A stretch of 21,203 nt of DNA from SIG636 sp045537905 (GTDB lineage: Bacteria; Bacillota; Clostridia; Oscillospirales; CAG-382), in the NCBI GenBank assembly GCA_045537905.1, contig JAZSQJ010000002.1, forward strand, positions 1 to 21,203. Reading direction: 5' to 3'. Positions 7,371 to 14,043 of this stretch are shown in pieces. Below the pieces are notes generated by a model, which was not told where the DNA came from, searched no databases, and worked only from the letters and a program-made list of their open reading frames with translations. The translations under genes and the position numbers were made by a program. Within the stretch, counting starts at the first letter, position 1; every line of letters starts with the position of its first letter.

Positions 7371-7399
7371 AGTTTATCACGATAAACCGGTTTTGTCAA
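7371..7399 (-). promoter_or_regulatory. Promoter of the blaI-like/M56 operon
   Basis: On the minus strand TTGACA (7394-7399) and TAAACT (7371-7376) are 17 bases apart, about 45 bases before the start codon. Confidence 0.8.
7372..7387. promoter_or_regulatory. Candidate BlaI operator, core palindrome
   Basis: GTTTATCACGATAAAC is a perfect 7-bp inverted repeat with a 2-bp centre. It overlaps the -10 and fills much of the promoter spacer, so a bound repressor would block the polymerase. A further palindrome AAACCGGTTT (7384-7393) overlaps its edge. The sequence differs from the textbook TACA/TGTA core of BlaI sites, so assignment rests on position and symmetry. Confidence 0.6.
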
Positions 7400-7407
7400 G
7401 AGGTAAT

Positions 7408-7449
7408 TTTAAAAAAATAAAATGACCGAGTTTATTCGACTCGGTCATT
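7408..7449 (-). terminator. Rho-independent terminator of the CofE-like gene
   Basis: A perfect 11-bp stem (7421-7431 with 7439-7449, 7-base loop) is followed on the minus strand by TTTATTTTTTTAA. It insulates the BlaI operon from the gene upstream. Confidence 0.85.
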
Positions 7450-7469
7450 ATGTTTATTATTAGTGTGTA

Positions 7470-8660
7470 TTAGTCGGTAAAGTTATCAAAGTAGCCCTGA
7501 ACGAGAACACCGGGTGTCCCCTTGTCGCCGCTCCCGCTGGTAAGACCGCAAAGGGAACCGATAAGGTCGGTAAGCTGTCTGGGTGTAGTACCCTGAGAAG
7601 CCATGTTGCCGACAAGGTTTGCGTTTTTAGCCTTGATGCTGGCGGCGATTGCTTCCTTAAGTGCTTCACCGGAAAGGTCTTTAAAATCGTTATCAGCAAG
7701 ATACTTCAGCTTAAGCTCGTTGGGAGTACCTACGAGACCGCTTGTATAAGCAGGGGAAACAACGGGGTCAGCCAGCTCCCAAATCTTGCCCTGAGGGTCC
7801 TTAAAAGCACCGTCGCCGTAAACCATAACCTCAACGTGCTTGCCTGTTCTTGCAAGTATATCAGCCTGTATACCCTCAACAAGGTCAAAGCATTCCTTGG
7901 GGAAAAGCTTAATGGTATCCTCGGTTGCCTTGTTAGAGCCAAGCAAACCGTACTTTGCGTTGTAGCCGCTGCCGTTTACAGGAGCGTTAAGCAAATCGTC
8001 CAGACTGCAAACGACCTTAGCACCGCCCTCAAGCAGTAAACGTTTCGTTCTCTTACGGGTATGTATATCGCAGTTGATTATACAGTCAGCGTAGGGAAGT
8101 ATGCTCTTAGCTTGATTGGCAAAAACGATCTCCACCTCAGCACCTGCGTTAGTGATTATCTCGGAGTAGTATTTTACGTAGTCAACGCCTGTAAACTCGT
8201 GTACGTTGTCACCAAACAGCTCACGGTACTTTTCAAGGGAAAGCACGTCACTGTAAGGGTTAATACCGGCATTATCAAGCTGGTCGTAGGTAAGAAGAGC
8301 GTTACCAACCTCATCACTGGGGTAGCTGAGCATAAGCACAACCTTCTTTGCGCCCATTGCAATGCCCTTAAGACAAATAGCAAAACGGTTACGGGAAAGG
8401 ATAGGGAATATAACACCTACAGTACCGCCGCCAAGCTTAGCCTTAACGTCGGCAGCAATAGCGTTAACGTCTGCGTAATTGCCCTGCGACCTTGCAACGA
8501 TAGACTCGGTCAAAGCAACAACGTCTCTGTCGCGAAGCTCAAAGCCCTCACACTCAGCAGCCTCGATAACGCTGTCTGCAACGATTTTAACCAAATCATC
8601 CCCTGCTCTTATGATAGGGCAACGAATACCTCTGGAACAAGTACCAACTCTTCTTTCCAT
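7470..8660 (-). CDS. CofE-like (coenzyme F420-0:L-glutamate ligase family) protein
   Basis: The 396-residue product opens with RRVGTCSRGIRCPIIRAGDD, then VEAAECEGFELRDRDVVAL-like sequence and TESIVARSQGNYADV. This is the conserved start of the F420-ligase family, in which CofE adds gamma-linked glutamates to F420-0 with GTP. Further conserved-looking blocks are GVIFPILSRNRFAICLKGIA, DCIINCDIHTRKR and EVMVYGDGAFKDPQGKIWEL. The protein is longer than archaeal CofE (about 250 residues) and matches a long form I recall from Clostridia that are not known to make F420, so its true substrate is uncertain. A GAAGGTG ribosome site precedes the ATG at 8660. It has its own promoter and terminator and no related genes beside it. 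Family call good, function open. Confidence 0.8.
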   Translation of the reverse strand: MERRVGTCSRGIRCPIIRAGDDLVKIVADSVIEAAECEGFELRDRDVVALTESIVARSQGNYADVNAIAADVKAKLGGGTVGVIFPILSRNRFAICLKGIAMGAKKVVLMLSYPSDEVGNALLTYDQLDNAGINPYSDVLSLEKYRELFGDNVHEFTGVDYVKYYSEIITNAGAEVEIVFANQAKSILPYADCIINCDIHTRKRTKRLLLEGGAKVVCSLDDLLNAPVNGSGYNAKYGLLGSNKATEDTIKLFPKECFDLVEGIQADILARTGKHVEVMVYGDGAFKDPQGKIWELADPVVSPAYTSGLVGTPNELKLKYLADNDFKDLSGEALKEAIAASIKAKNANLVGNMASQGTTPRQLTDLIGSLCGLTSGSGDKGTPGVLVQGYFDNFTD

Positions 8661-8726
8661 AAAAACACCTTCGTTAATATAAAATTTAAGTCAAATAGCA
8701 GTAAGCACCGCATTTCAACAACCTAT

Positions 8727-8755
8727 ATTATACAATTATATCGTCAATCTTGCAA
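8727..8755 (-). promoter_or_regulatory. Candidate promoter of the CofE-like gene
   Basis: On the minus strand TTGCAA (8750-8755) and a perfect TATAAT (8727-8732) are 17 bases apart. Confidence 0.6.
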
Positions 8756-8848
8756 GTGAAATTTTATATAAATTATTCTAAAATTTGCGTCATTTAGACG
8801 GCTCTTTTTGTTTTTTTTGATTACATTATGTATGTTGGCAAATTTTTG

Positions 8849-8877
8849 TTGTATTTTGCGTGCTTGTGTGATATAAT
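8849..8877 (+). promoter_or_regulatory. Promoter of the vanY-yqeG-prmA-ligA operon
   Basis: TTGTAT (8849-8854) and TATAAT (8872-8877) are 17 bases apart. TG one base upstream of the -10 makes it an extended -10 element. Confidence 0.75.
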
Positions 8878-8906
8878 AAATAAAATACACAATAGAGAGG
8901 AAATGT

Positions 8907-9833
8907 ATGAAAAAGTATCTGCTGATTTTGTTGGTGTCGGCTCTCGCCGTCACTCAACTTATTTCTTGTACACAAATACCTATAGACAATTCCCAGGATG
9001 CCATCCAATCAAAGGAAGAAAGTGTTTATACCGAGTCATCTGCTGATAATGGGTCCGAAGCGGAAAGTAAGGAGCATACTGACCAAAGCCTTGTTGATTC
9101 TTCCGTTGACGATGGCTCTTTGTCAGAGGATACAAGCGATATCATAATAGATAATTCAAGCTCTGCGGAACCCCCTGTTGACGACTACGAATACGCTATA
9201 GATATAACGCCCTATTTGCAGTATATAACGCAGGAAAATCTGCTGCTTGTAAACAAGCAAAACCCCGTAGGCTCTACTTACGTTACACCGGGTATGGTTG
9301 ACGTTACCTATATGCGTACAGACAGAGCAAAGGGCAAGATGGATGCAACGGCCGAAAAGGCGCTTTGCGCTTTCTTGAAGGAGGCGGCGTATTACGGCTA
9401 TGGCAACGTTACCGTTACCAGCGCATACCGTAGCTACGGTGATCAGGAGTGGTGGCATAACTATTATATTCAACAGGAGATGAACAGCGGCAAAACAGAG
9501 GAGCAGGCAAAGGCAGCCGTTTTAAGGTATTCTGCTCCTCCCGGTACGAGCGAGCATCAAACAGGCCTTGGTATCGATATGCACAACCTTTCCTCTGCCA
9601 ACCAAAGCTTTGGTAATACCGAGGCAGGTAAGTGGCTTGCGGCAAACGCACACCGATTTGGATTTATCCTTCGTTATGCTAAAGATAAAGAGGCTATAAC
9701 CGGTTATATGTACGAGCCTTGGCATTTCCGTTTTGTGGGCAGAGAGCACGCAACTAAGATATATAACGAAGGACTGTGCCTTGAGGAGTATCTTGCAAAG
9801 TATTATCCCGATATGGAGGAGACACAAGGATGA
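8907..9833 (+). CDS. VanY-type (M15B) D-alanyl-D-alanine carboxypeptidase lipoprotein
   Basis: The 308-residue product starts with a lipoprotein signal peptide (MKKYLLILLVSALAVTQLIS, then Cys21), so the mature protein should be anchored outside the membrane. Residues about 25-90 are an acidic, Ser-rich linker. The peptidase domain spans about 105-300. It holds TSAYRSYGDQ (171-180), the zinc motif SEHQTGLGID with H217 and D224, and EPWHFR with catalytic E270 and third ligand H273. All M15B catalytic residues are present. Such enzymes remove the terminal D-Ala from peptidoglycan stem peptides. It is the first gene of a plus-strand operon and its stop overlaps the YqeG start by 4 bases (ATGA). 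There is no vanR/vanS or ligase nearby, so it looks like a housekeeping wall enzyme and not a vancomycin-resistance gene. Confidence 0.92.
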   Translation: MKKYLLILLVSALAVTQLISCTQIPIDNSQDAIQSKEESVYTESSADNGSEAESKEHTDQSLVDSSVDDGSLSEDTSDIIIDNSSSAEPPVDDYEYAIDITPYLQYITQENLLLVNKQNPVGSTYVTPGMVDVTYMRTDRAKGKMDATAEKALCAFLKEAAYYGYGNVTVTSAYRSYGDQEWWHNYYIQQEMNSGKTEEQAKAAVLRYSAPPGTSEHQTGLGIDMHNLSSANQSFGNTEAGKWLAANAHRFGFILRYAKDKEAITGYMYEPWHFRFVGREHATKIYNEGLCLEEYLAKYYPDMEETQG

Positions 9834-10342
9834 GCTGGCTTGACAATTTTACGCCGGACCGCATGGAAAAGGACGTAAGTGCTTATCCGCCTCAGTTCTT
9901 TTTGGAAAAAGGGATAGACCGTGTAGTATTTGACCTGGACAACACCATAGCTCCCTATGATAAACCAACTCCTGATGAAAAGGCGATATCCTACATAGCT
10001 TCCTTAAGGGAAGCGGGCATAGAGGTTATGCTTGTGTCAAATAACGAAAAAGAGCGTGTTGATATTTTTAACGAACAACTTGGTCTGTTTGCTGTTCACA
10101 AGGCCGGCAAACCCGGTGTAAAGGGCATAAAGGCTTGTCTGGAGCAATCCAAAAACAAAGGAAAAGCGGCTTTTGTGGGCGACCAGATTTTTACCGACTG
10201 CCTGTCTGCACGTCGAGCCGGCTTGCCCTGCTTTTTGGTGGAGCCCATACAGCCCAAGGAAAGTCTGTTTTTTAAGCTGAAGCGGCTGGGAGAAAAACCC
10301 TTTATAAGAAGATATAGACGAAAGGTTGAAAAAACAAAATGA
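9830..10342 (+). CDS. yqeG: YqeG family HAD-IIIA phosphatase
   Basis: The 170-residue product matches the YqeG family in length and motifs. HAD motif I is VVFDLDNTI with the nucleophile D35 and acid D37. Motif II is LVSNN (68-72), the motif III lysine is in KAGKPG, and motif IV is AFVGDQIFTD with D118 and D123. The C-terminus ends in a basic tail (FIRRYRRKVEKTK). No cap domain is inserted, as expected of subclass III. The substrate in the cell is not established for most members. It overlaps both neighbours by 4 bases (ATGA), so it is coupled to the carboxypeptidase before it and prmA after it. Confidence 0.92.
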   Translation: MSWLDNFTPDRMEKDVSAYPPQFFLEKGIDRVVFDLDNTIAPYDKPTPDEKAISYIASLREAGIEVMLVSNNEKERVDIFNEQLGLFAVHKAGKPGVKGIKACLEQSKNKGKAAFVGDQIFTDCLSARRAGLPCFLVEPIQPKESLFFKLKRLGEKPFIRRYRRKVEKTK

Positions 10343-11292
10343 AATTTACAGAGCTTACCATATATACCAACACTTTAGGCAGTGAAATAGTTGGCGGTAT
10401 AATCACCGCCGCAGGCATAAGCTGTTATTCGACCGAGGATCCTGCTGACCTGCAAGCGCTTCTTGACGACAGCACCGTTCCTTACGATTATATAGAAGAA
10501 GGTCTGTTGGAAAAGACCGATGGCGAGACAATTGTTCGTGTTTACATCTCTTGTGACGAGCAGGGACAGGGACAGCTGTCCAGAATAAAGCAGGGTATTG
10601 CCGCTGTAGAGGGTGACTGCTACGGCAGACTGCATATTGAAGAAAACGAGGTAGACGATGCGGATTGGGCAGACGGCTGGCGTCAGTATTTCCATCCCAT
10701 TGAGATAGGTGAAAAGTTTATAGTCAAGCCTACCTGGGAGGACTGTACTCCCGGCGGCAGAATAGTGCTGGAAATAGACCCTGCATCCTCCTTCGGTACA
10801 GGCAGACACGAGACAACCTCCCTTTGTCTCCGTGCCCTTGAGAAGCTGGATGTTAAGGACGCAAAGGTACTTGATATGGGCTGTGGCAGCGGTATACTTG
10901 CAATTGCCGCCGCCAAGCTTGGAGCTGAGGAAGCGGTGCTTGTTGACATAGACAGCGTTGCGGCTTCTATAGCGGAGGATAACCTTAAGGTTAACAGTGT
11001 GGATGAGCGTTGTACGGTTCTTTGCGGCAACGTTCTTGATGACGAGGCTTTGGCAAGCAAGGTCTTTGGCAAGGCCTACGATATAATTCTTGCAAATATA
11101 GTTGCCGATATTATTAAAGGTATGGCACCTATGTTTTACAGCTCCTTGAAGACAGGCGGCGTGCTTGTATGTAGCGGCGTTATAGGCGGCAGAAGGGCAG
11201 AGGTAGAAGAAGCTCTTAAGTCGGTAGGCTTTATACACGTTTCTACCGACGAGGATAATGATTGGGTGGCTATAAAATGCACGAAGAAGTAA
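10339..11292 (+). CDS. prmA: Ribosomal protein L11 methyltransferase
   Basis: PrmA trimethylates lysines and the N-terminus of ribosomal protein L11 using S-adenosylmethionine. The 317-residue product has the N-terminal substrate-recognition domain (1-~110, with DADWADGWRQYF at its end). It then has the family signature DPASSFGTGRHETT (147-160) and SAM motif I VLDMGCGSGILAIAA (177-191). The acidic VDIDSVA loop and the ANIVADIIKGMAP segment replacing the usual NPPY-type motif complete it. Length is usual for the family. The start overlaps yqeG by 4 bases, and its 3' end overlaps the ligA start by 16 bases, so the group is one transcript. Confidence 0.95.
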   Translation: MKFTELTIYTNTLGSEIVGGIITAAGISCYSTEDPADLQALLDDSTVPYDYIEEGLLEKTDGETIVRVYISCDEQGQGQLSRIKQGIAAVEGDCYGRLHIEENEVDDADWADGWRQYFHPIEIGEKFIVKPTWEDCTPGGRIVLEIDPASSFGTGRHETTSLCLRALEKLDVKDAKVLDMGCGSGILAIAAAKLGAEEAVLVDIDSVAASIAEDNLKVNSVDERCTVLCGNVLDDEALASKVFGKAYDIILANIVADIIKGMAPMFYSSLKTGGVLVCSGVIGGRRAEVEEALKSVGFIHVSTDEDNDWVAIKCTKK

Positions 11293-13247
11293 TTAAAGAA
11301 ATGCGTCGTTTGGAGAGGGAGCTGGAATACCACTCTAGACGCTACTACGACGAGGATGCTCCTGAGATAAGCGACAGGGAATACGATATGATGTTTGCCA
11401 GACTGCAACAGCTGGAGGCAGAGTATCCCCAACACGCCTCTCCCGCTTCGCCTACGAAAAGAGTAGGCGGTACGGTAGCAGAGCGTTTTAATAAGGTTCG
11501 TCTTGAGGTGCATATGGGTAGCCTGCAGGATGTGTTTTCCATGGAGGAGCTATCCGCTTTTGCTAAGAAGATAGGCGAGGATTTGGTTTATACCGTTGAG
11601 TGTAAGATAGACGGGTTATCCGTTTTGCTTACCTACGAGGACGGTGTTTTTATCCACGGTGCAACCCGTGGCGACGGTATTTACGGTGAGGATATAACCG
11701 ACAACCTGAAAACGGTTAAGAGTATACCATTAAAGCTGAATACACCAGTAAAGCGTCTTGTGGTCCGCGGCGAGGTGTATATGCCCAAGCCTGTTTTTGC
11801 CTCTCTTAACGAAAAAAGAGAGGAGGAGGGAGAGACTCCCTTTGCAAATCCCAGAAATGCGGCGGCGGGTTCGCTGCGTCAGCTGGACAGTGCTTTGTGT
11901 GCAAAGCGTGGACTGGAAATTTTTGTTTTCAGTCTGGAGGTGTGCAGTGAGCCTTTACCTCAAAGCCATAAGGCAAGGCTAGATTATCTCGAAGGTCTTG
12001 GATTTGCGGTAAACCCTTACCGTAAGCTGTGTAAGGGTGTAGCTGAGGCTGTTGCGGCTGTCGAGGAAATAGGTACTCTCCGTCCCACCTTGCCCTACGA
12101 TATAGACGGTGCTGTTATCAAGGTCGATGACGTGCTGCAAAGGCAGGAGATAGGCGAGCTTTCCAATCTCCCCAAGTGGGCAGTTGCGTATAAATACCCG
12201 CCCGAGATTGTGGAAAGCATCCTTCTTGATATAGCCATACAGGTAGGGCGTACCGGTGTGCTCACACCTAATGCAGTGTTACAGCCGGTGAAAATAGCAG
12301 GCTCCACCGTATCCCGTGCTACTCTCCACAATATCGACTATATAAACGGAAAGGATATCAGGATAGGTGACAGGGTTCTTGTACAAAAGGCAGGGGACAT
12401 TATTCCCGAGGTCTTGCGTCCTCTTACTGAAAAAAGAAGTAAAGACAGTCAGCCTTACGTAATGCCTGTAGCGTGCCCCTCCTGTAACAGCCCGGTCAAG
12501 CGTGACGACGGCGGCGTTGCTATCCGTTGCACTAATACCGACTGTCCTGCACAGCTACACCGTACCCTTTTGTATTTTGCAAAAACCATGGAGATAGATA
12601 ACCTGGGAGAAAGCGTAGTACAAGCTTTGATTGATAAGGGCTTTGTAAAAAGTGCCGCAGATTTGTACACCCTGGATTTTGATGCTGTTGCCGATATGGA
12701 AAGATACGGCGAAAAGAGTGCACAAAAGCTGAAAGCGGCTATAGAAAAATCCAAAAAGGCACCTCTTGCCAAGCTGATAAGTGCTTTGGGCATAAGGCAG
12801 GTGGGTGAAAAAGCCGCTATCGCTTTAGCTGAACGGTTTTGCAGTATAGACGCTCTTGCGGCGGCAAGCGTTGACGAGCTTGTTGCTATAAACGATATAG
12901 GTCAGATTACAGCCAACTGTATAGTAGAGTATTTCGGTGTTCCTCAAAACGCCCTTCTTATAAAAAGGTTTAAGGAGCTGGGGCTTAACGTTGCCGAGGA
13001 GGCAGAGGAAAAGGGAAGTGCTCTTGTCGGAAAAACCGTAGTTGTTACAGGTACCCTGCCCACGCTTAAGCGTAACGAGGCGGAGGCACTGATCAGAAAA
13101 CACGGCGGCACGGCGGCATCCTCCGTTTCCAAAAAAACAAGCTTTGTTTTATGCGGTACAGATGCAGGCAGTAAGCTTACCAAAGCGCAAAGCCTTGGCG
13201 TACCCGTAATAGACGAAGGGGAGTTTTTGAAACTGATAGGTCAATAA
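11277..13247 (+). CDS. ligA: NAD-dependent DNA ligase
   Basis: LigA seals nicks in replication and repair using NAD+. The 656-residue product shows the complete domain order. The Ia domain (HSRRYYDEDAPEISDREYD) comes first, then the adenylation site ECKIDG with nucleophile K110. RGDGIYGEDIT and FANPRNAAAGSLRQLD follow, then the OB fold (DRVLVQKAGDIIPEV). A four-cysteine zinc finger has C400, C403, C418 and C423. Helix-hairpin-helix repeats and a C-terminal BRCT domain from about 580 (SALVGKTVVVTGTLP) complete it. The start is taken at the ATG at 11277, overlapping prmA. A TTG at 11262 and an ATG at 11301 are alternatives, and the upstream GGGTGG is only a fair ribosome site. It is the last gene of the operon, before a strong terminator. 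Confidence 0.96.
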   Translation: MHEEVIKEMRRLERELEYHSRRYYDEDAPEISDREYDMMFARLQQLEAEYPQHASPASPTKRVGGTVAERFNKVRLEVHMGSLQDVFSMEELSAFAKKIGEDLVYTVECKIDGLSVLLTYEDGVFIHGATRGDGIYGEDITDNLKTVKSIPLKLNTPVKRLVVRGEVYMPKPVFASLNEKREEEGETPFANPRNAAAGSLRQLDSALCAKRGLEIFVFSLEVCSEPLPQSHKARLDYLEGLGFAVNPYRKLCKGVAEAVAAVEEIGTLRPTLPYDIDGAVIKVDDVLQRQEIGELSNLPKWAVAYKYPPEIVESILLDIAIQVGRTGVLTPNAVLQPVKIAGSTVSRATLHNIDYINGKDIRIGDRVLVQKAGDIIPEVLRPLTEKRSKDSQPYVMPVACPSCNSPVKRDDGGVAIRCTNTDCPAQLHRTLLYFAKTMEIDNLGESVVQALIDKGFVKSAADLYTLDFDAVADMERYGEKSAQKLKAAIEKSKKAPLAKLISALGIRQVGEKAAIALAERFCSIDALAAASVDELVAINDIGQITANCIVEYFGVPQNALLIKRFKELGLNVAEEAEEKGSALVGKTVVVTGTLPTLKRNEAEALIRKHGGTAASSVSKKTSFVLCGTDAGSKLTKAQSLGVPVIDEGEFLKLIGQ

Positions 13248-13250
13248 AAG

Positions 13251-13290
13251 ATAACAGGGGAGACGGTAAAGCCTCCCCTGTTATACTTTT
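13251..13290 (+). terminator. Bidirectional terminator between ligA and the convergent Cys-rich peptide gene
   Basis: A 12-bp stem (arms 13251-13262 and 13273-13284, 10-base loop, core CAGGGGAG/CTCCCCTG) is followed by ACTTTTAGTTT on the plus strand. On the minus strand it is followed by CTTTTATT, so it can serve both convergent genes. Confidence 0.85.
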
Positions 13291-13304
13291 AGTTTATGTC
13301 GGTA

Positions 13305-13391
13305 TTAGCCACAGCAGCAAACAATGATAATTGCGATCAAAATGATGATCCAGCAGCTGTTGTTACCAAAAAAAGAATCAAAGCAGCCCAT
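13305..13391 (-). CDS. 28-residue hydrophobic Cys-rich peptide (spore-former small protein type)
   Basis: This very short gene has an excellent ribosome site, AAGGAGG, seven bases before its ATG (complement of 13389-13391), and ends in TAA. The product starts MGCFDSFFGNNSCWIII, followed by a run of Ile/Leu/Val and a terminal CCCG. That is one hydrophobic segment with five cysteines in 28 residues. The composition resembles the tiny Cys-rich proteins that databases label high-cysteine chorion-class HCB or YjcZ-like sporulation proteins in Clostridia and Bacilli. The resemblance is from memory. It stands alone, convergent with ligA across a shared terminator. TTGACA at 13462-13467 could be its -35, but I see no good -10, so it may use an alternative sigma factor. 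The region 13392-13627 otherwise holds only this upstream sequence and the promoter of the next operon. Confidence 0.75.
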   Translation of the reverse strand: MGCFDSFFGNNSCWIIILIAIIIVCCCG

Positions 13392-13518
13392 CGCTAAACC
13401 TCCTTCCATGCTACATCTTATGTCTGTGTTGCTATCTGTGTTACCCGTAAAAATATACAACTGTCAAAATACACATAAGAAACAGATAAAAGATTATAAA
13501 ATATTTTGAAAAAGTATA

Positions 13519-13547
13519 TAGACAAATGGCATTTTTTTTGCTAAAAT
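13519..13547 (+). promoter_or_regulatory. Promoter of the decarboxylase gamma/beta operon
   Basis: TAGACA (13519-13524) and TAAAAT (13542-13547) are 17 bases apart, leaving a leader of about 75 bases. A second TATAAT at 13559-13564 has no -35 at the right distance. Confidence 0.6.
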
Positions 13548-13627
13548 AGTAACTAAAGTATAATTGGGGAAATAAAGGCATTTGATGTCTTGTTTCTGAA
13601 AGAGTTATAACGAGGAGGAGTTATAGT

Positions 13628-14038
13628 ATGTCTTTTAACCTTACGCAGTTTGCAACTATCGCAGGCGAAGAGCCTGTTGGTGAAACTGTATCTCTCGTAG
13701 ATGCCGGCATTTATTCCGGTCTCGGTATTGGCATAGTTTTTCTGGTGCTTGTCGTTCTTATGGCGTTTATCGGCGTTATGTCCTTCTTGCTCAGAGCTAA
13801 GTCTGACAAGCCTGCCGTAAAGCCTGTGGAAAAGAAGGTGGAGGCACCCAAGGTTGACGCTGCACCTGTAGCTAAGCCTGCCGCTGCCGCTCCCTCTGCC
13901 GTTCCGGAAGGGGCAATGTTTGTTACCCTTGGCGGTAAAAAGCACACCGTTACGGTTGTTGAAAAAATTCCGCAGTTTACCGTTAAGCTTAACGGCAAAA
14001 CTCACTCCGTAGACGTTGAGCCTGTACAGGAGGTTTAA
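13628..14038 (+). CDS. oadG: OadG-family gamma subunit of a Na+-translocating decarboxylase, with truncated carrier-like C-terminus
   Basis: The 136-residue product has one membrane helix at about 28-57 (YSGLGIGIVFLVLVVLMAFI), as in OadG gamma chains, which hold the decarboxylase complex together. A Lys/Pro/Ala-rich linker follows (about 62-93), then a short beta region (FVTLGGKKHTVTVVEKIP, then FTVKLNGKTHSVDVEPV). This resembles the segment that precedes the biotinyl domain in carrier subunits, but the biotin site (A-M-K-M) is missing. The ribosome site GAGGAGGAG is strong and sits in the loop of a small hairpin. The next gene starts 5 bases after the stop, with its ribosome site inside this gene's last codons. 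Leucine is mostly CTT in this pair, suggesting high expression. Confidence 0.82.
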   Translation: MSFNLTQFATIAGEEPVGETVSLVDAGIYSGLGIGIVFLVLVVLMAFIGVMSFLLRAKSDKPAVKPVEKKVEAPKVDAAPVAKPAAAAPSAVPEGAMFVTLGGKKHTVTVVEKIPQFTVKLNGKTHSVDVEPVQEV

Positions 14039-14043
14039 GCATA

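Noticed and set aside
8061..8759. 232-codon plus-strand frame over the CofE-like gene
   Set aside because: It is antisense to a family-matched gene with its own promoter, ribosome site and terminator.
8907..9833. Vancomycin resistance (vanY)
   Set aside because: Although the peptidase is VanY-type, no vanR, vanS, vanH, ligase or vanX gene is present and the operon holds housekeeping genes.
10375..11238. 287-codon minus-strand frame over prmA
   Set aside because: It is antisense to a clear prmA gene with all family motifs, and its product looks like no known protein.
13324..13509. 61-codon plus-strand frame after ligA
   Set aside because: It overlaps the better-supported minus-strand Cys-rich peptide gene and lacks a ribosome site.
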